Origin: Roseomonas sp.
GTDB lineage: Bacteria > Pseudomonadota > Alphaproteobacteria > Acetobacterales > Acetobacteraceae
NCBI GenBank assembly: GCA_031180725.1
Contig: JAPSLO010000011.1
Coordinates: 132,477 to 196,476, forward strand
Length of the DNA stretch: 64,000 nucleotides
Reading direction: 5' to 3'
The notes beneath the pieces were generated by a model. That model did not search any database and was not told the DNA's origin. It saw nothing but the letters and a program-made list of their open reading frames with translations. A program made the translations under genes and the position numbers. Positions 1 to 6,950 of this stretch are shown in pieces (the first letter of the stretch is position 1; each line of letters begins with the position of its first letter).

Positions 1-2
1 TG

Positions 3-1079
3 AAGGTGTTCGAGACCGGCCTGGCCCATGGCACCGTGACAGCCGTGCTGGACCATCAACCGGTGGAGGTCACGGCGCTGCGCCGTGATGTCAGCACCGA
101 TGGCCGACACGCCGAGGTGGCCTGGACCAGTGACTGGCGCGAGGACGCGGCCCGGCGCGATTTCACGATCAACGCCATGTCGCTCTCGGCCGACGGACGG
201 CTGTGGGACTATTTCGGCGGGCGGGAGGATCTCACCGCGGGCCGACTCCGCTTCGTCGGCGACGCCGCGACGCGGCTGCGCGAGGATTATCTGCGCGCGC
301 TGCGCTTCTTTCGCTTCTGGGCCCGCTACGGTCGCGGCGCGCCCGATGCCGCGGCGATGGACGCGATCCGCGGCGCGGTGGAAGGGCTGCGGTCCCGCAT
401 CGCGCCGGAGCGCATCTGGATGGAGTTGAAGCGCCTGCTGGAAGCGCCGGACCCGGTGGAAGCCCTGACGCTGATGGAGGAGGTCGGCCTGCTGGCCGCT
501 GTGCTGCCGGAAGGCGCGGAGCCGGCGCGGCTGCATCGCGTGGACCTGGCGGCGGCGTGCGAACCGGTGCTGCGGCTGGCCATCCTGCTGCCTGCGGGTG
601 CCGATACCGACGCGCTGTCGCGCCGCCTGCGGCTGTCCAATGAGGAGCGCGAGCGGCTTGTCGTGCTGCGCCGGACCGCGGGGGCTCCGCGCCCCGGCGA
701 TGCCGCGCGCCGCTATCCCTTCCGCGCCTGGCGTGCCCGCGTGCGTGCCGCATCGCGCTGCGTGGCGCCGGCCGAGCCGCTTTTCATCGCCCAGGCTGAC
801 TCCGGCGGCGAGGGCTGGGACGCGCTGCGCGCCATCCTCGCCGAGGGCGTGGACCCGGTCTTCCCGCTGCAGGGTCGCGACCTGGCCGGGCTGGTGCCGC
901 CCGGGCCGGAGATGGGCCGCAGGCTGCAGGAACTCCGCGCCCTGTGGCTGGAGCAGGATTGTCGCCCGTCGAAGGAAGAGTTGCTGGCGGAACTGCGCCA
1001 CCGCCTGGAAGGGGATGCTGCGCAAGAAAAGGGGGCGGCGCGCGGGGACGCCGCCCCGCGAGGTTCGGCGGGAACCTGA
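3..1079 (+). CDS. cca: CCA tRNA nucleotidyltransferase (5' end cut off)
   Basis: This class II polymerase beta-type nucleotidyltransferase adds or repairs the CCA 3' end of tRNAs. The gene enters the window already open, so the N-terminal catalytic Asp motif lies upstream. About 358 residues remain. Visible family motifs are EVTALRRD near residue 21, EDAARRDFTINAM near residue 47, and the neck motif RLREDYLRALRFFRF near residue 90. The C-terminal part is the helical tRNA-binding region. The last 20 codons run through a perfect 9-bp GC inverted repeat (1032-1057). The family call is firm; the true start cannot be seen. The next gene follows after about 90 bp on the same strand. Confidence 0.93.
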   Translation, partial: KVFETGLAHGTVTAVLDHQPVEVTALRRDVSTDGRHAEVAWTSDWREDAARRDFTINAMSLSADGRLWDYFGGREDLTAGRLRFVGDAATRLREDYLRALRFFRFWARYGRGAPDAAAMDAIRGAVEGLRSRIAPERIWMELKRLLEAPDPVEALTLMEEVGLLAAVLPEGAEPARLHRVDLAAACEPVLRLAILLPAGADTDALSRRLRLSNEERERLVVLRRTAGAPRPGDAARRYPFRAWRARVRAASRCVAPAEPLFIAQADSGGEGWDALRAILAEGVDPVFPLQGRDLAGLVPPGPEMGRRLQELRALWLEQDCRPSKEELLAELRHRLEGDAAQEKGAARGDAAPRGSAGT

Positions 1080-1168
1080 CAGAACCGCCGAGTCATCGGA
1101 ACAAAAGCAGAACTACGCCAGAGCCAGGTGACTGGCAAGCCCCGGCGGGGCGGGGTAGGACCGCGCCC

Positions 1169-2926
1169 ATGGCCCGACGACCCGCCTTCGATGCTGCTTC
1201 GCTGCCGCTGGTGCGCCGCCTGTGGCGGGAACAGATCAGCCGGCAGCTCCGCCTGCTGGCGCTCGCCGCGGTCTGCACGCTGGGCGTCGCCGGCACCACG
1301 GCACTCTACCCCGTCATCATCCAGCAGGCATTCGACCGCTTCGCCCAGGGTGACGCCAATATCATCTGGCTGCTGCCGCCGGTAATCATCGCCGTGACCT
1401 GCACCAAGGCCATCACCCAGTACGGCCAGGCAGTGGCCACGCAGTCCGTCGTCGCCCGGGTGATCGAAGGGCTGCAGAACACCCTTTTCGCCGCGCTGAC
1501 GCGCGCCGACCTGGCGCAGGTGGCGCGGGACGCACCGGCCCGCCACGCCGCGCGCTTCACCACCGATGCCGGGCTGATCCGGGAAGCGCTGAGCAAATCC
1601 ATCAGCGGCGTCGCGGATCTGTTCACGCTTGTGGGGCTGGTTGGCTCCATGTTGTGGATGGACTGGCAGATGGCGCTGCTCGCGGCGTTGCTCTACCCCG
1701 TCGCCGGCATCCCCATCCTGAAGATCGGCAAGCGCATCCGCCGAGCCTCCGCCGGCATGCAGGACCGGGTGGGCGAGACCGCGGCGCTGCTGACCGAAAG
1801 CTTCGGCGCCGCGCGCGTCGTGCGCAGCTATCGTCTGGAAGCGGCCGAGCAGGCGCGTGCCGAGGCCGCCTTCGCCCAGCTGCGTGACAGCACGCTGGCC
1901 ATCCAGCGGTCGCGCGCGCGGCTCGATCCCGTGCTGGAGGCGCTGGGTGGCCTGGCGGTAGCGGGCGTGCTGGCTTTCGTCGGCTGGCGCGTCTCGGCGG
2001 GGCTCGGCACGATTGGCGACTTCACCGGCTTCGTCGCGGCGCTGCTGATCGCCTCGCGCCCCGCCCGCGCGCTCGGCAGCCTGAACGCGGCCCTGCAGGA
2101 GGGTTTGGCGGGCCTCTCCCGCGTTTTCGCCACGGTGGACGAGCGCCCACGCATCCAGGACGCGCCGGATGCGCGGCCGCTGCCACCCGGCCAGGGCCGC
2201 CTGGTCTTCGAGGATGTGGGCTTCACCTATGAGGGCGTGCCGGAAGCCGCGCTGCGCGACCTGTCCTTCACCGCGGAGCCCGGAAAGACCGTCGCGCTGG
2301 TCGGGCCTTCGGGCGCGGGAAAGTCCACCGCCCTGGCGCTGGTGCCACGGCTGTACGACGTGACCGCCGGGCGCATCACGCTGGATGGCGCGGATCTGCG
2401 CCACGTGACGATGGCCAGCCTGCGCGACGCCATCGCCTATGTCGGGCAGGAAGCCGTGCTGTTCGACGACACCGCTTTCGCCAACATCGCCTGCGGCCGC
2501 CCTGCTGCGACGCGGGAGCAGGTGGAAGCCGCCGCCCGCGCCGCCGCCGCGCACGACTTCATCATCGCCCTGTCGCAGGGCTATGAGACGCCGCTCGGCC
2601 CCTCGGGATCGCGGCTGTCCGGCGGGCAGCGGCAGCGCATCTCGCTGGCGCGCGCGCTGCTGCGCGATCCGCGCGTGCTGCTGCTGGACGAGGCGACGAG
2701 CGCCCTGGATGCCGAGAACGAGGCGCTGGTGCAGAAGGCGCTGGCGCGGCTGCGCCAGGGCCGCACCACGCTGGTGATCGCGCATCGCCTGTCCACGGTG
2801 CGCGACGCCGACCTGATCGTGGCGATGGAGTCCGGATGCGTGGCGGAACAGGGCACCCATGCCGAGCTGATGGCGCGCGACGGGCTTTATGCCCGGCTGG
2901 TGCGCAGCCAGGCTTTCGCGGCCTGA
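1169..2926 (+). CDS. ABC transporter, fused permease and ATPase (MsbA-like)
   Basis: A half-size exporter of 585 residues with an N-terminal six-helix membrane domain (about 25-320) and a C-terminal ATPase domain. Walker A (GPSGAGKST) is near residue 380, the signature LSGGQRQR near 483, and Walker B (VLLLDEATSALD) near 503. It probably works as a homodimer in the inner membrane. The architecture fits lipid A/MsbA-like or other lipid and drug exporters, but the substrate cannot be read from sequence. The ATG at 1169 is chosen because GTAGGA lies just upstream and the membrane domain begins normally after it; a longer reading would run into cca. An acetyltransferase gene follows after 4 bp, so the two are probably cotranscribed. 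Confidence 0.9.
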   Translation: MARRPAFDAASLPLVRRLWREQISRQLRLLALAAVCTLGVAGTTALYPVIIQQAFDRFAQGDANIIWLLPPVIIAVTCTKAITQYGQAVATQSVVARVIEGLQNTLFAALTRADLAQVARDAPARHAARFTTDAGLIREALSKSISGVADLFTLVGLVGSMLWMDWQMALLAALLYPVAGIPILKIGKRIRRASAGMQDRVGETAALLTESFGAARVVRSYRLEAAEQARAEAAFAQLRDSTLAIQRSRARLDPVLEALGGLAVAGVLAFVGWRVSAGLGTIGDFTGFVAALLIASRPARALGSLNAALQEGLAGLSRVFATVDERPRIQDAPDARPLPPGQGRLVFEDVGFTYEGVPEAALRDLSFTAEPGKTVALVGPSGAGKSTALALVPRLYDVTAGRITLDGADLRHVTMASLRDAIAYVGQEAVLFDDTAFANIACGRPAATREQVEAAARAAAAHDFIIALSQGYETPLGPSGSRLSGGQRQRISLARALLRDPRVLLLDEATSALDAENEALVQKALARLRQGRTTLVIAHRLSTVRDADLIVAMESGCVAEQGTHAELMARDGLYARLVRSQAFAA

Positions 2927-2930
2927 CGCC

Positions 2931-3602
2931 ATGCCCATCGCCGCCCCCCTGCCGGATCCGGATGCCATCCATCCCGTCCCGGACAAGCCCCGCATCGTCT
3001 TCCTGAAGCCGCTGCTCGCCAGCCTGGGCGCGGCGGCGCCGGCGAATGTGGAGGCCGGCGCCTATACCTATTACGACGACCCGGAGCACGGGCTGCGCTT
3101 CTTCACGCGCAACCTGCTCTACAACTTCATGGGTCTGGCGCGGCTGCGGATCGGGAAGTTCTGCGCCCTGGCCACCGGTGCCAGCTTCATGTTCCCCGAG
3201 GCCAACCACGCTACCGCCGGCCCCTCCACCTATCCCTTCGCCATCCTCGGCGGCGGCTTCGCCGAGGCGATGCCGATCACCGAATACCCTTTCCCACAGC
3301 CGCGCGACACGGAAGTGGGGCATGATGTGTGGATCGGGATGGGGGCGCTGGTGATGCCAGGGGTGCGCATCGGCCATGGCGCCGTCATCGGCACGCGCGC
3401 CGTGGTAACCCGCGATGTGCCGGATTACGCGGTGGTCGCCGGCAATCCGGCGCGTGTCGTGCGCCGCCGCTATACCGAGGAGGAGGCCGCGCGGTTGGTC
3501 GCGCTCGGCTGGTGGGACTGGCCGATGCACCGCCTCGCCCGGGCAATCCCGCTGCTGGTGAAGGGCGAGGTGGCGGCGCTGGAGGACTACGCGGCGCGCT
3601 GA
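2931..3602 (+). CDS. CatB/Vat-like hexapeptide-repeat O-acetyltransferase
   Basis: A 223-residue protein of the left-handed beta-helix acetyltransferase fold, related to the xenobiotic (CatB/Vat) branch. These enzymes transfer acetyl groups from acetyl-CoA to hydroxyls of drugs or sugars. Support comes from the N-terminal pattern YTYYDDPEHG, the NHAT stretch with the likely catalytic His, and hexapeptide-repeat runs in the C-terminal half (VGHDVWIGMGALVMPGVRIG and following), ending in GNPARVVRRRY. It starts 4 bp after the ABC transporter stop. A role in modifying a surface or exported compound is an inference from this pairing; antibiotic resistance is possible but not shown. Confidence 0.85.
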   Translation: MPIAAPLPDPDAIHPVPDKPRIVFLKPLLASLGAAAPANVEAGAYTYYDDPEHGLRFFTRNLLYNFMGLARLRIGKFCALATGASFMFPEANHATAGPSTYPFAILGGGFAEAMPITEYPFPQPRDTEVGHDVWIGMGALVMPGVRIGHGAVIGTRAVVTRDVPDYAVVAGNPARVVRRRYTEEEAARLVALGWWDWPMHRLARAIPLLVKGEVAALEDYAAR

Positions 3603-3635
3603 CCCGTGCCGCCTGTGGGGCGTGTATCCTTCATT

Positions 3636-3689
3636 GATATGTCGCGGTGCGGCGATATGTCGCGGTGCGGCGATATGTCGCGGTGCGGC
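3636..3689 (+). repeat. Three perfect tandem copies of an 18-bp unit
   Basis: The unit GATATGTCGCGGTGCGGC occurs three times head to tail without mismatch, at 3636-3653, 3654-3671 and 3672-3689. The array ends about 35 bp before the start codon of the decayed aapJ-like gene, so it sits in what would be its promoter or leader. The 18-bp period keeps any reading frame open, but no protein that would use it was recognised. Confidence 0.95.
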
Positions 3690-3724
3690 AAGGAAGCATC
3701 GACCCACTGACAGGGAGACAGAAC

Positions 3725-4747
3725 ATGTCATGGGTCCGAGGCCTTACGGCCGCGGCGCTCGTCGCCTGCGCCGCCTTCAGCACCAGCCAGCCGATGCCGG
3801 GCCGACGCTGGATGCGGTTCGTGCGCGCGGCCAGCGCATCTGCGGCATCCATACTGTCGTCGCCGGCTTCACGTTACCCGGCAGCCGCGGCGTCTGGCAG
3901 AGGATGGACGCGGATCCCTGCCGCGGCCTGGCGGTGGCGATCTTCAACGACGCGTCCAAGGTGCGCTTCGTCGGGCTTTCCTCCTCCACGCGCTTCACCG
4001 CCGTGGGCTCGAGCGAAATAGATGTGTTGTTCCACACCTCCACCCAGACCATGCCGCGCGACACCACCTTGGGCCTGCGCCATGCCGTGACCTATTTGGC
4101 CATGGCTTCATGGTGCGGGCCAATCTCGGCGTCTCCAAGGTGGCGGAGCTGAACGGCGCGACGATTTGCCAGATCCAGGGCACGACGAACGAGCAGGTGA
4201 CGGCGGACTATTTCCGCAGCATCAACGTGCCCTTCCGCCCGGTGGTGTTCGAGCGCGCCGACCAGGCGTCCGAGGCGCTGCAGGCGGGCCGTTGCGATGC
4301 CTTCGGCACGGATGCCTCACAGCTCGCCGGCGTGCGGTCCTCCATGCCACGGCCGACGGACTGGACGATCCTGGCGGAGCGCTTCTCCAAGGAACCCTAC
4401 GGCGCCTATCTCCGCCGCGGCGACGATGAATGGTTCGACCTGGTGCGCTGGTACACCTATGCCGTCATCGAGGCCGAGGAGCAGGGCGTGACACGCGCCA
4501 ATGCCGAGGAGATGCGCCGCACCAGCACCAACCCGAACACGCGTCGGCTGCTGGGCGTGACGCCGGAACTCGGGCAGTCGCTGAAGCTCGACCCGCTCTG
4601 GGCCTGCAATGCGGTGCGGCCCCGGGGAACTACGGCGAGATCTACGACCGGCATTTCGGGCCGGAGACCACGGTGAACCTGCCGCGGGCAGAACCGACTC
4701 TGGGCCGATGGTGGGCTGGGCTGGTCTACGCCCTGCCGCTGCGCTGA
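3725..4747 (+). pseudogene. aapJ: Decayed amino-acid ABC transporter substrate-binding protein (AapJ-like)
   Basis: The locus matches a general L-amino acid binding protein (AapJ/BztA type) end to end, but only across several frames. A signal peptide starts at ATG 3725 (MSWVRGLTAAALV). The reading then shifts near 3785 into the mature start (GPTLDAVRARGQRICG). It shifts again near 4095, where a stretch equivalent to YYDGQGF is lost, into MVRANLGVSKVAELNG. A third shift near 4612 gives NYGEIYDRHFGPETTVNL, and two compensating shifts lie near 4690-4725. With about five indels it cannot make a full receptor. No aapQMP genes lie nearby. The parent family is clear; sequencing error is a less likely alternative. 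Confidence 0.85.
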
Positions 4748-4777
4748 CAGGAGGCTGACAGAAGCAGGCTGCGGCGG

Positions 4778-5443
4778 CTATTCCCGCCGCAGCACCCCAT
4801 CCACCAGCCGGTCCGCCCAGGGACGGCTACGGAAGCGAGCGCGTAGCGCCTCCTCCTCATAGTCCTGCTGCAGCCAGTCCAGGAAGGGCTTCGGGCCGCG
4901 CTCGACCTGGAAGCGGGCAAAGTCCAGGAAGAAGGCATCCAGGATTCCGGTGCGGCTGGCCGAAACATGGCCGAAGCGCCAGTGCAGCTGCCGCAGCGCT
5001 GCCTCCATCGGCCGGCCCTGCAGCAGCAGCCAGATGCCGGCCACCAAGCCCGTGCGGTCCGCGCCCGATTTGCAATGGATCAGCACCGGTTCCGGCAATT
5101 CGCGGAACAGGCCGGCCAGGCGCAGGATGCGATCCTTGTGCGGCGCCCCGCGGCTTTCGAAGGGGGCATCCACATGAACCAGCCCCAACTCCTGTGCCCG
5201 GGCCCGGCCCAGCGCATCCGATCCACAGTCCTGCCGATGGCCGCGCAGGTTGATCACCGCGCGCAGCCCGTAGCGCCGCTGTGCCTGCGCCAGTTGCCAG
5301 GGCAAGGGATGGTTGGAGCGATAGAGTCGCCCGGCTTCCACCACGCCCCAGTTGCGCCAGGACAGGCGAAGGATCGCGTGGTCCACCAGCAGGCTGTTCA
5401 GCCAGGCGCCGCGTCGCCCGGCAGGAGTCGAAAGGTCCGGCAC
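4778..5443 (-). CDS. Dual-specificity/tyrosine phosphatase family protein
   Basis: A cysteine-based phosphatase of about 221 residues. The P-loop HCKSGADRTG carries nucleophile Cys124 and Arg130. The preceding region (GLRAVINLRGH, then VDAPFESRGAP) resembles small bacterial DSP/PTP-like proteins. It would hydrolyse phosphate esters in the cytoplasm; the substrate is unknown. The start is uncertain. GTG at 5443 gives a protein beginning VPDLSTPAGRRG, where remembered homologues begin, but it has no clear ribosome site. Upstream in-frame starts at 5512 (GTG) and 5593 (ATG) would add residues across the iron box and into bfd. The gene is divergent from bfd-bfr, so it may share their control region. 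Confidence 0.8.
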   Translation of the reverse strand: MPDLSTPAGRRGAWLNSLLVDHAILRLSWRNWGVVEAGRLYRSNHPLPWQLAQAQRRYGLRAVINLRGHRQDCGSDALGRARAQELGLVHVDAPFESRGAPHKDRILRLAGLFRELPEPVLIHCKSGADRTGLVAGIWLLLQGRPMEAALRQLHWRFGHVSASRTGILDAFFLDFARFQVERGPKPFLDWLQQDYEEEALRARFRSRPWADRLVDGVLRRE

Positions 5444-5512
5444 GGCGCCGATATGGCGGGGCGCGGCGGCCGAGACCAGAGCCGCCTGGGCATTCCTGCC
5501 TGTCTCCGTCAC

Positions 5513-5529
5513 TTGCGAATGAGTTGCAA
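5513..5529. promoter_or_regulatory. Fur-like iron box upstream of bfd-bfr
   Basis: The 17-bp imperfect palindrome TTGCGAATGAGTTGCAA lies 57 bp before the bfd start, in the divergent gap with the phosphatase gene. It differs at only two positions from the reverse complement of the palindrome at 28046-28062, ahead of the TonB-dependent receptor. Being in front of both iron-storage and iron-uptake genes points to an iron regulator, most simply Fur; binding is an inference. Confidence 0.65.
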
Positions 5530-5585
5530 TTGCGCTATTTGGTCGCTCGCCGCCCGGTGCCGCCGGGCCGGGGCAGGGGGACAGG

Positions 5586-5762
5586 ATGGTCATCTGCAGC
5601 TGCAACGTGCTGACCGAAAAGCAAATTGCCGCGGTGGTTGCGGCTGGGGCCGATCGTCTGCGGGATGTGTACCTCGCCTGCGGCTGCAAGGCCGAATGCG
5701 GCTGCTGTGCCGCAACCATCCTTGGTATGGTGCGCAGCGGGGCGCAGGCGCCGGCACGCTGA
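5586..5762 (+). CDS. bfd: Bacterioferritin-associated ferredoxin (2Fe-2S)
   Basis: A 58-residue protein starting MVICSCNVLTEKQ. It has Cys4 and Cys6, then Cys32, Cys34, Cys38, Cys40 and Cys41 in the ACGCKAECGCC segment. The BFD-like fold holds a [2Fe-2S] cluster, most likely on Cys4, Cys6, Cys38 and Cys41, and passes electrons to bacterioferritin so that stored ferric iron is reduced and released. It lies 40 bp before bfr on the same strand and downstream of the Fur-like box, as expected for iron-starvation induction. It is under 60 residues and easily missed. The extra cysteine pair Cys32/Cys34 is worth noting. Confidence 0.92.
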   Translation: MVICSCNVLTEKQIAAVVAAGADRLRDVYLACGCKAECGCCAATILGMVRSGAQAPAR

Positions 5763-5802
5763 CGCGCGGGCCTGCTTCCCCGCGCCAGGGAAGGAAGGCC
5801 GG

Positions 5803-6309
5803 ATGCTGCGTGACCCCAAGGTCGTGGAACACCTCAACACCCAGCTCACCAACGAGCTGACGGCGATCAACCAGTATTTCCTGCATGCCCGCACGCTGCG
5901 CCACTGGGGTGTGACGCTGCTCGGCAAGAAGGAATACGAGGAATCGATCGAGGAGATGCACCACGCCGACTGGCTGATTGAGCGCATCCTCTTCCTCGGC
6001 GGCCTGCCCAATGTGCAGCGTCTGAATCAGGTGCTGATCGGCCAGTCCGTGCAGGAGATCCTGGAGGCCGACCAGAAGCTGGAGGAAAAGGCGCTGAGCG
6101 ACCTGCGAGAGGGCATCGCCTATTGCGAGAGCGTTCGCGACTACGTCTCCCGCGACCTACTCCTCAAGATCCTGGCGGATGAGGAGGAGCACTCCGATTA
6201 CCTCGACCGGCAATTCGACCTCATCCGGCAGATCGGGATCGAGCGCTACATCCTGCTGAACAGCGCCCCGGCGCCGGACCAGGATGAGGGCGGCGCCGAG
6301 AAGGGTTGA
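5803..6309 (+). CDS. bfr: Bacterioferritin
   Basis: A 168-residue iron-storage ferritin of the heme-binding bacterioferritin type. It should form a 24-subunit cytoplasmic shell that oxidises Fe(II) and stores Fe(III). All di-iron ferroxidase ligands can be placed: Glu18, Glu51, His54, Glu94, Glu127 and His130. Met52, the axial ligand of the intersubunit heme, is also present. The start at 5803 follows a purine-rich AAGGAAGG. The C-terminus carries a short acidic, Gly-rich tail. It is probably cotranscribed with bfd, giving storage and release from one promoter. Confidence 0.96.
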   Translation: MLRDPKVVEHLNTQLTNELTAINQYFLHARTLRHWGVTLLGKKEYEESIEEMHHADWLIERILFLGGLPNVQRLNQVLIGQSVQEILEADQKLEEKALSDLREGIAYCESVRDYVSRDLLLKILADEEEHSDYLDRQFDLIRQIGIERYILLNSAPAPDQDEGGAEKG

Positions 6310-6326
6310 TCTAAAATCGAATTCGG

Positions 6327-6359
6327 TCGGCGCGGCCGCTTTTTGCCCGGCCGCGCCGA
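6327..6359 (+). terminator. GC-rich hairpin after bfr
   Basis: A perfect 12-bp stem (TCGGCGCGGCCG with CGGCCGCGCCGA) with a 9-nt loop containing TTTTT begins 17 bp after the bfr stop. There is no U-run after the stem, so it may act as an mRNA-stabilising end or partial terminator rather than a textbook terminator. Confidence 0.5.
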
Positions 6360-6414
6360 ACACTGGCGGGGCCCCTGCGTTGAGACCGCTCAACGGGCCA
6401 CAGGGAGCCACGAC

Positions 6415-6621
6415 ATGTCGAACAAGGCCAAGATGCCACCGGTGCCACCTGCGAATGTCAGCCCCGCGGGCACGGGCAGTTCCACCGCCGGCGAGGGCGA
6501 GCTGCGCCAGCAGGAAGCGGAGCGCAACAAGGAAAGCCGCGACCGCCACCTGGGGCAGCAGGGCCGCCAGGGCGATATCCGACAGAATACTCACCACCAG
6601 GGCTATCAGCAGGATCGTTGA
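6415..6621 (+). CDS. Small hydrophilic protein, unknown function
   Basis: A 68-residue protein beginning MSNKAKMPPVPPAN, with an SD-like CAGGGAG 6 bp before the ATG. It has no signal peptide or membrane segment. The N-terminal half is rich in Pro, Gly and Ser; the C-terminal half is rich in Gln, Arg, Asn and His (RDRHLGQQGRQGDIRQN), which suggests an intrinsically disordered polypeptide. I do not recognise a characterised family. It lies between the bfr hairpin and another tiny disordered protein 4 bp downstream; the two are probably one transcript. Confidence 0.6.
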   Translation: MSNKAKMPPVPPANVSPAGTGSSTAGEGELRQQEAERNKESRDRHLGQQGRQGDIRQNTHHQGYQQDR

Positions 6622-6625
6622 GCGG

Positions 6626-6865
6626 ATGAGCAGCCCACGCCAGACGGACCACAAGCCCGAGACCGACCGCACCGGCGGCGGTCCCGGATCCTCACATCAG
6701 GGCGGCGGCCACGGCCACACGACGCGGGCCCGCCATGCGGAGAACCATCCTGAGCCTGACCAGCCCACCAACCCGCCGAAGAGCCGGATGTCGGGGGGCG
6801 GTGGCGAACGCGATTCGCACCATACCCACGACCCGGGGATGAAGGGGGAGCGCCGGGGCTACTAA
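6626..6865 (+). CDS. Small His/Gly-rich disordered protein, unknown function
   Basis: A 79-residue protein from ATG 6626, 4 bp after the previous stop, with GAGCGG just upstream. The composition is extreme: HQGGGHGHTT, repeated His, Gly, Pro, Arg and Asp, and no hydrophobic core, so it is probably disordered. The His clusters (HGH and SHHTHD) could bind metal ions, which would fit the neighbouring bacterioferritin, but this is only an inference. No family recognised. The gene ends directly before a GC-rich repeat element. Confidence 0.55.
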   Translation: MSSPRQTDHKPETDRTGGGPGSSHQGGGHGHTTRARHAENHPEPDQPTNPPKSRMSGGGGERDSHHTHDPGMKGERRGY

Positions 6866-6950
6866 GGGCAGTCGAGGGTAGGGGCAGTCGAGGGGGCTCT
6901 GCCCCTCGACCCCGCCGGGGGCGGAGGCCGCTCCCGGACCCCGCCTTCAG
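6866..6950. repeat. GC-rich palindromic intergenic repeat, copy 1
   Basis: The segment between two convergent genes begins with two direct copies of GGGCAGTCGAGGG (6866-6878 and 6882-6894) and continues as a run of complementary G and C blocks (GGGGGC, GCCCC, CCCCGCCGGGGG, CCGGACCCC). From about 6891 it matches, with few differences and in the same orientation, the stretch at 62624-62684. It is a REP-like family and overlaps the 3' end of the leftward Bug receptor gene by a few bases. Confidence 0.8.

Noticed and set aside
1032-1057. Perfect 9-bp inverted repeat near the end of cca as a terminator
   Set aside because: It lies inside the coding region, 20 bp before the stop, and the only T-run follows it on the opposite strand, where no gene ends. 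GC-rich coding sequence gives such repeats by chance.
713-2995. Very long leftward reading across cca and the ABC transporter
   Set aside because: It has low-complexity Arg/Gly/Gln content and no domain, and lies wholly over two well-supported rightward genes. It is an antisense shadow caused by high GC.
3622-4152. Repeat-encoded small protein starting in the 18-bp array
   Set aside because: The frame is part of the decayed AapJ-like gene; the repeat-encoded start is accidental and the body reads as receptor sequence from another frame.
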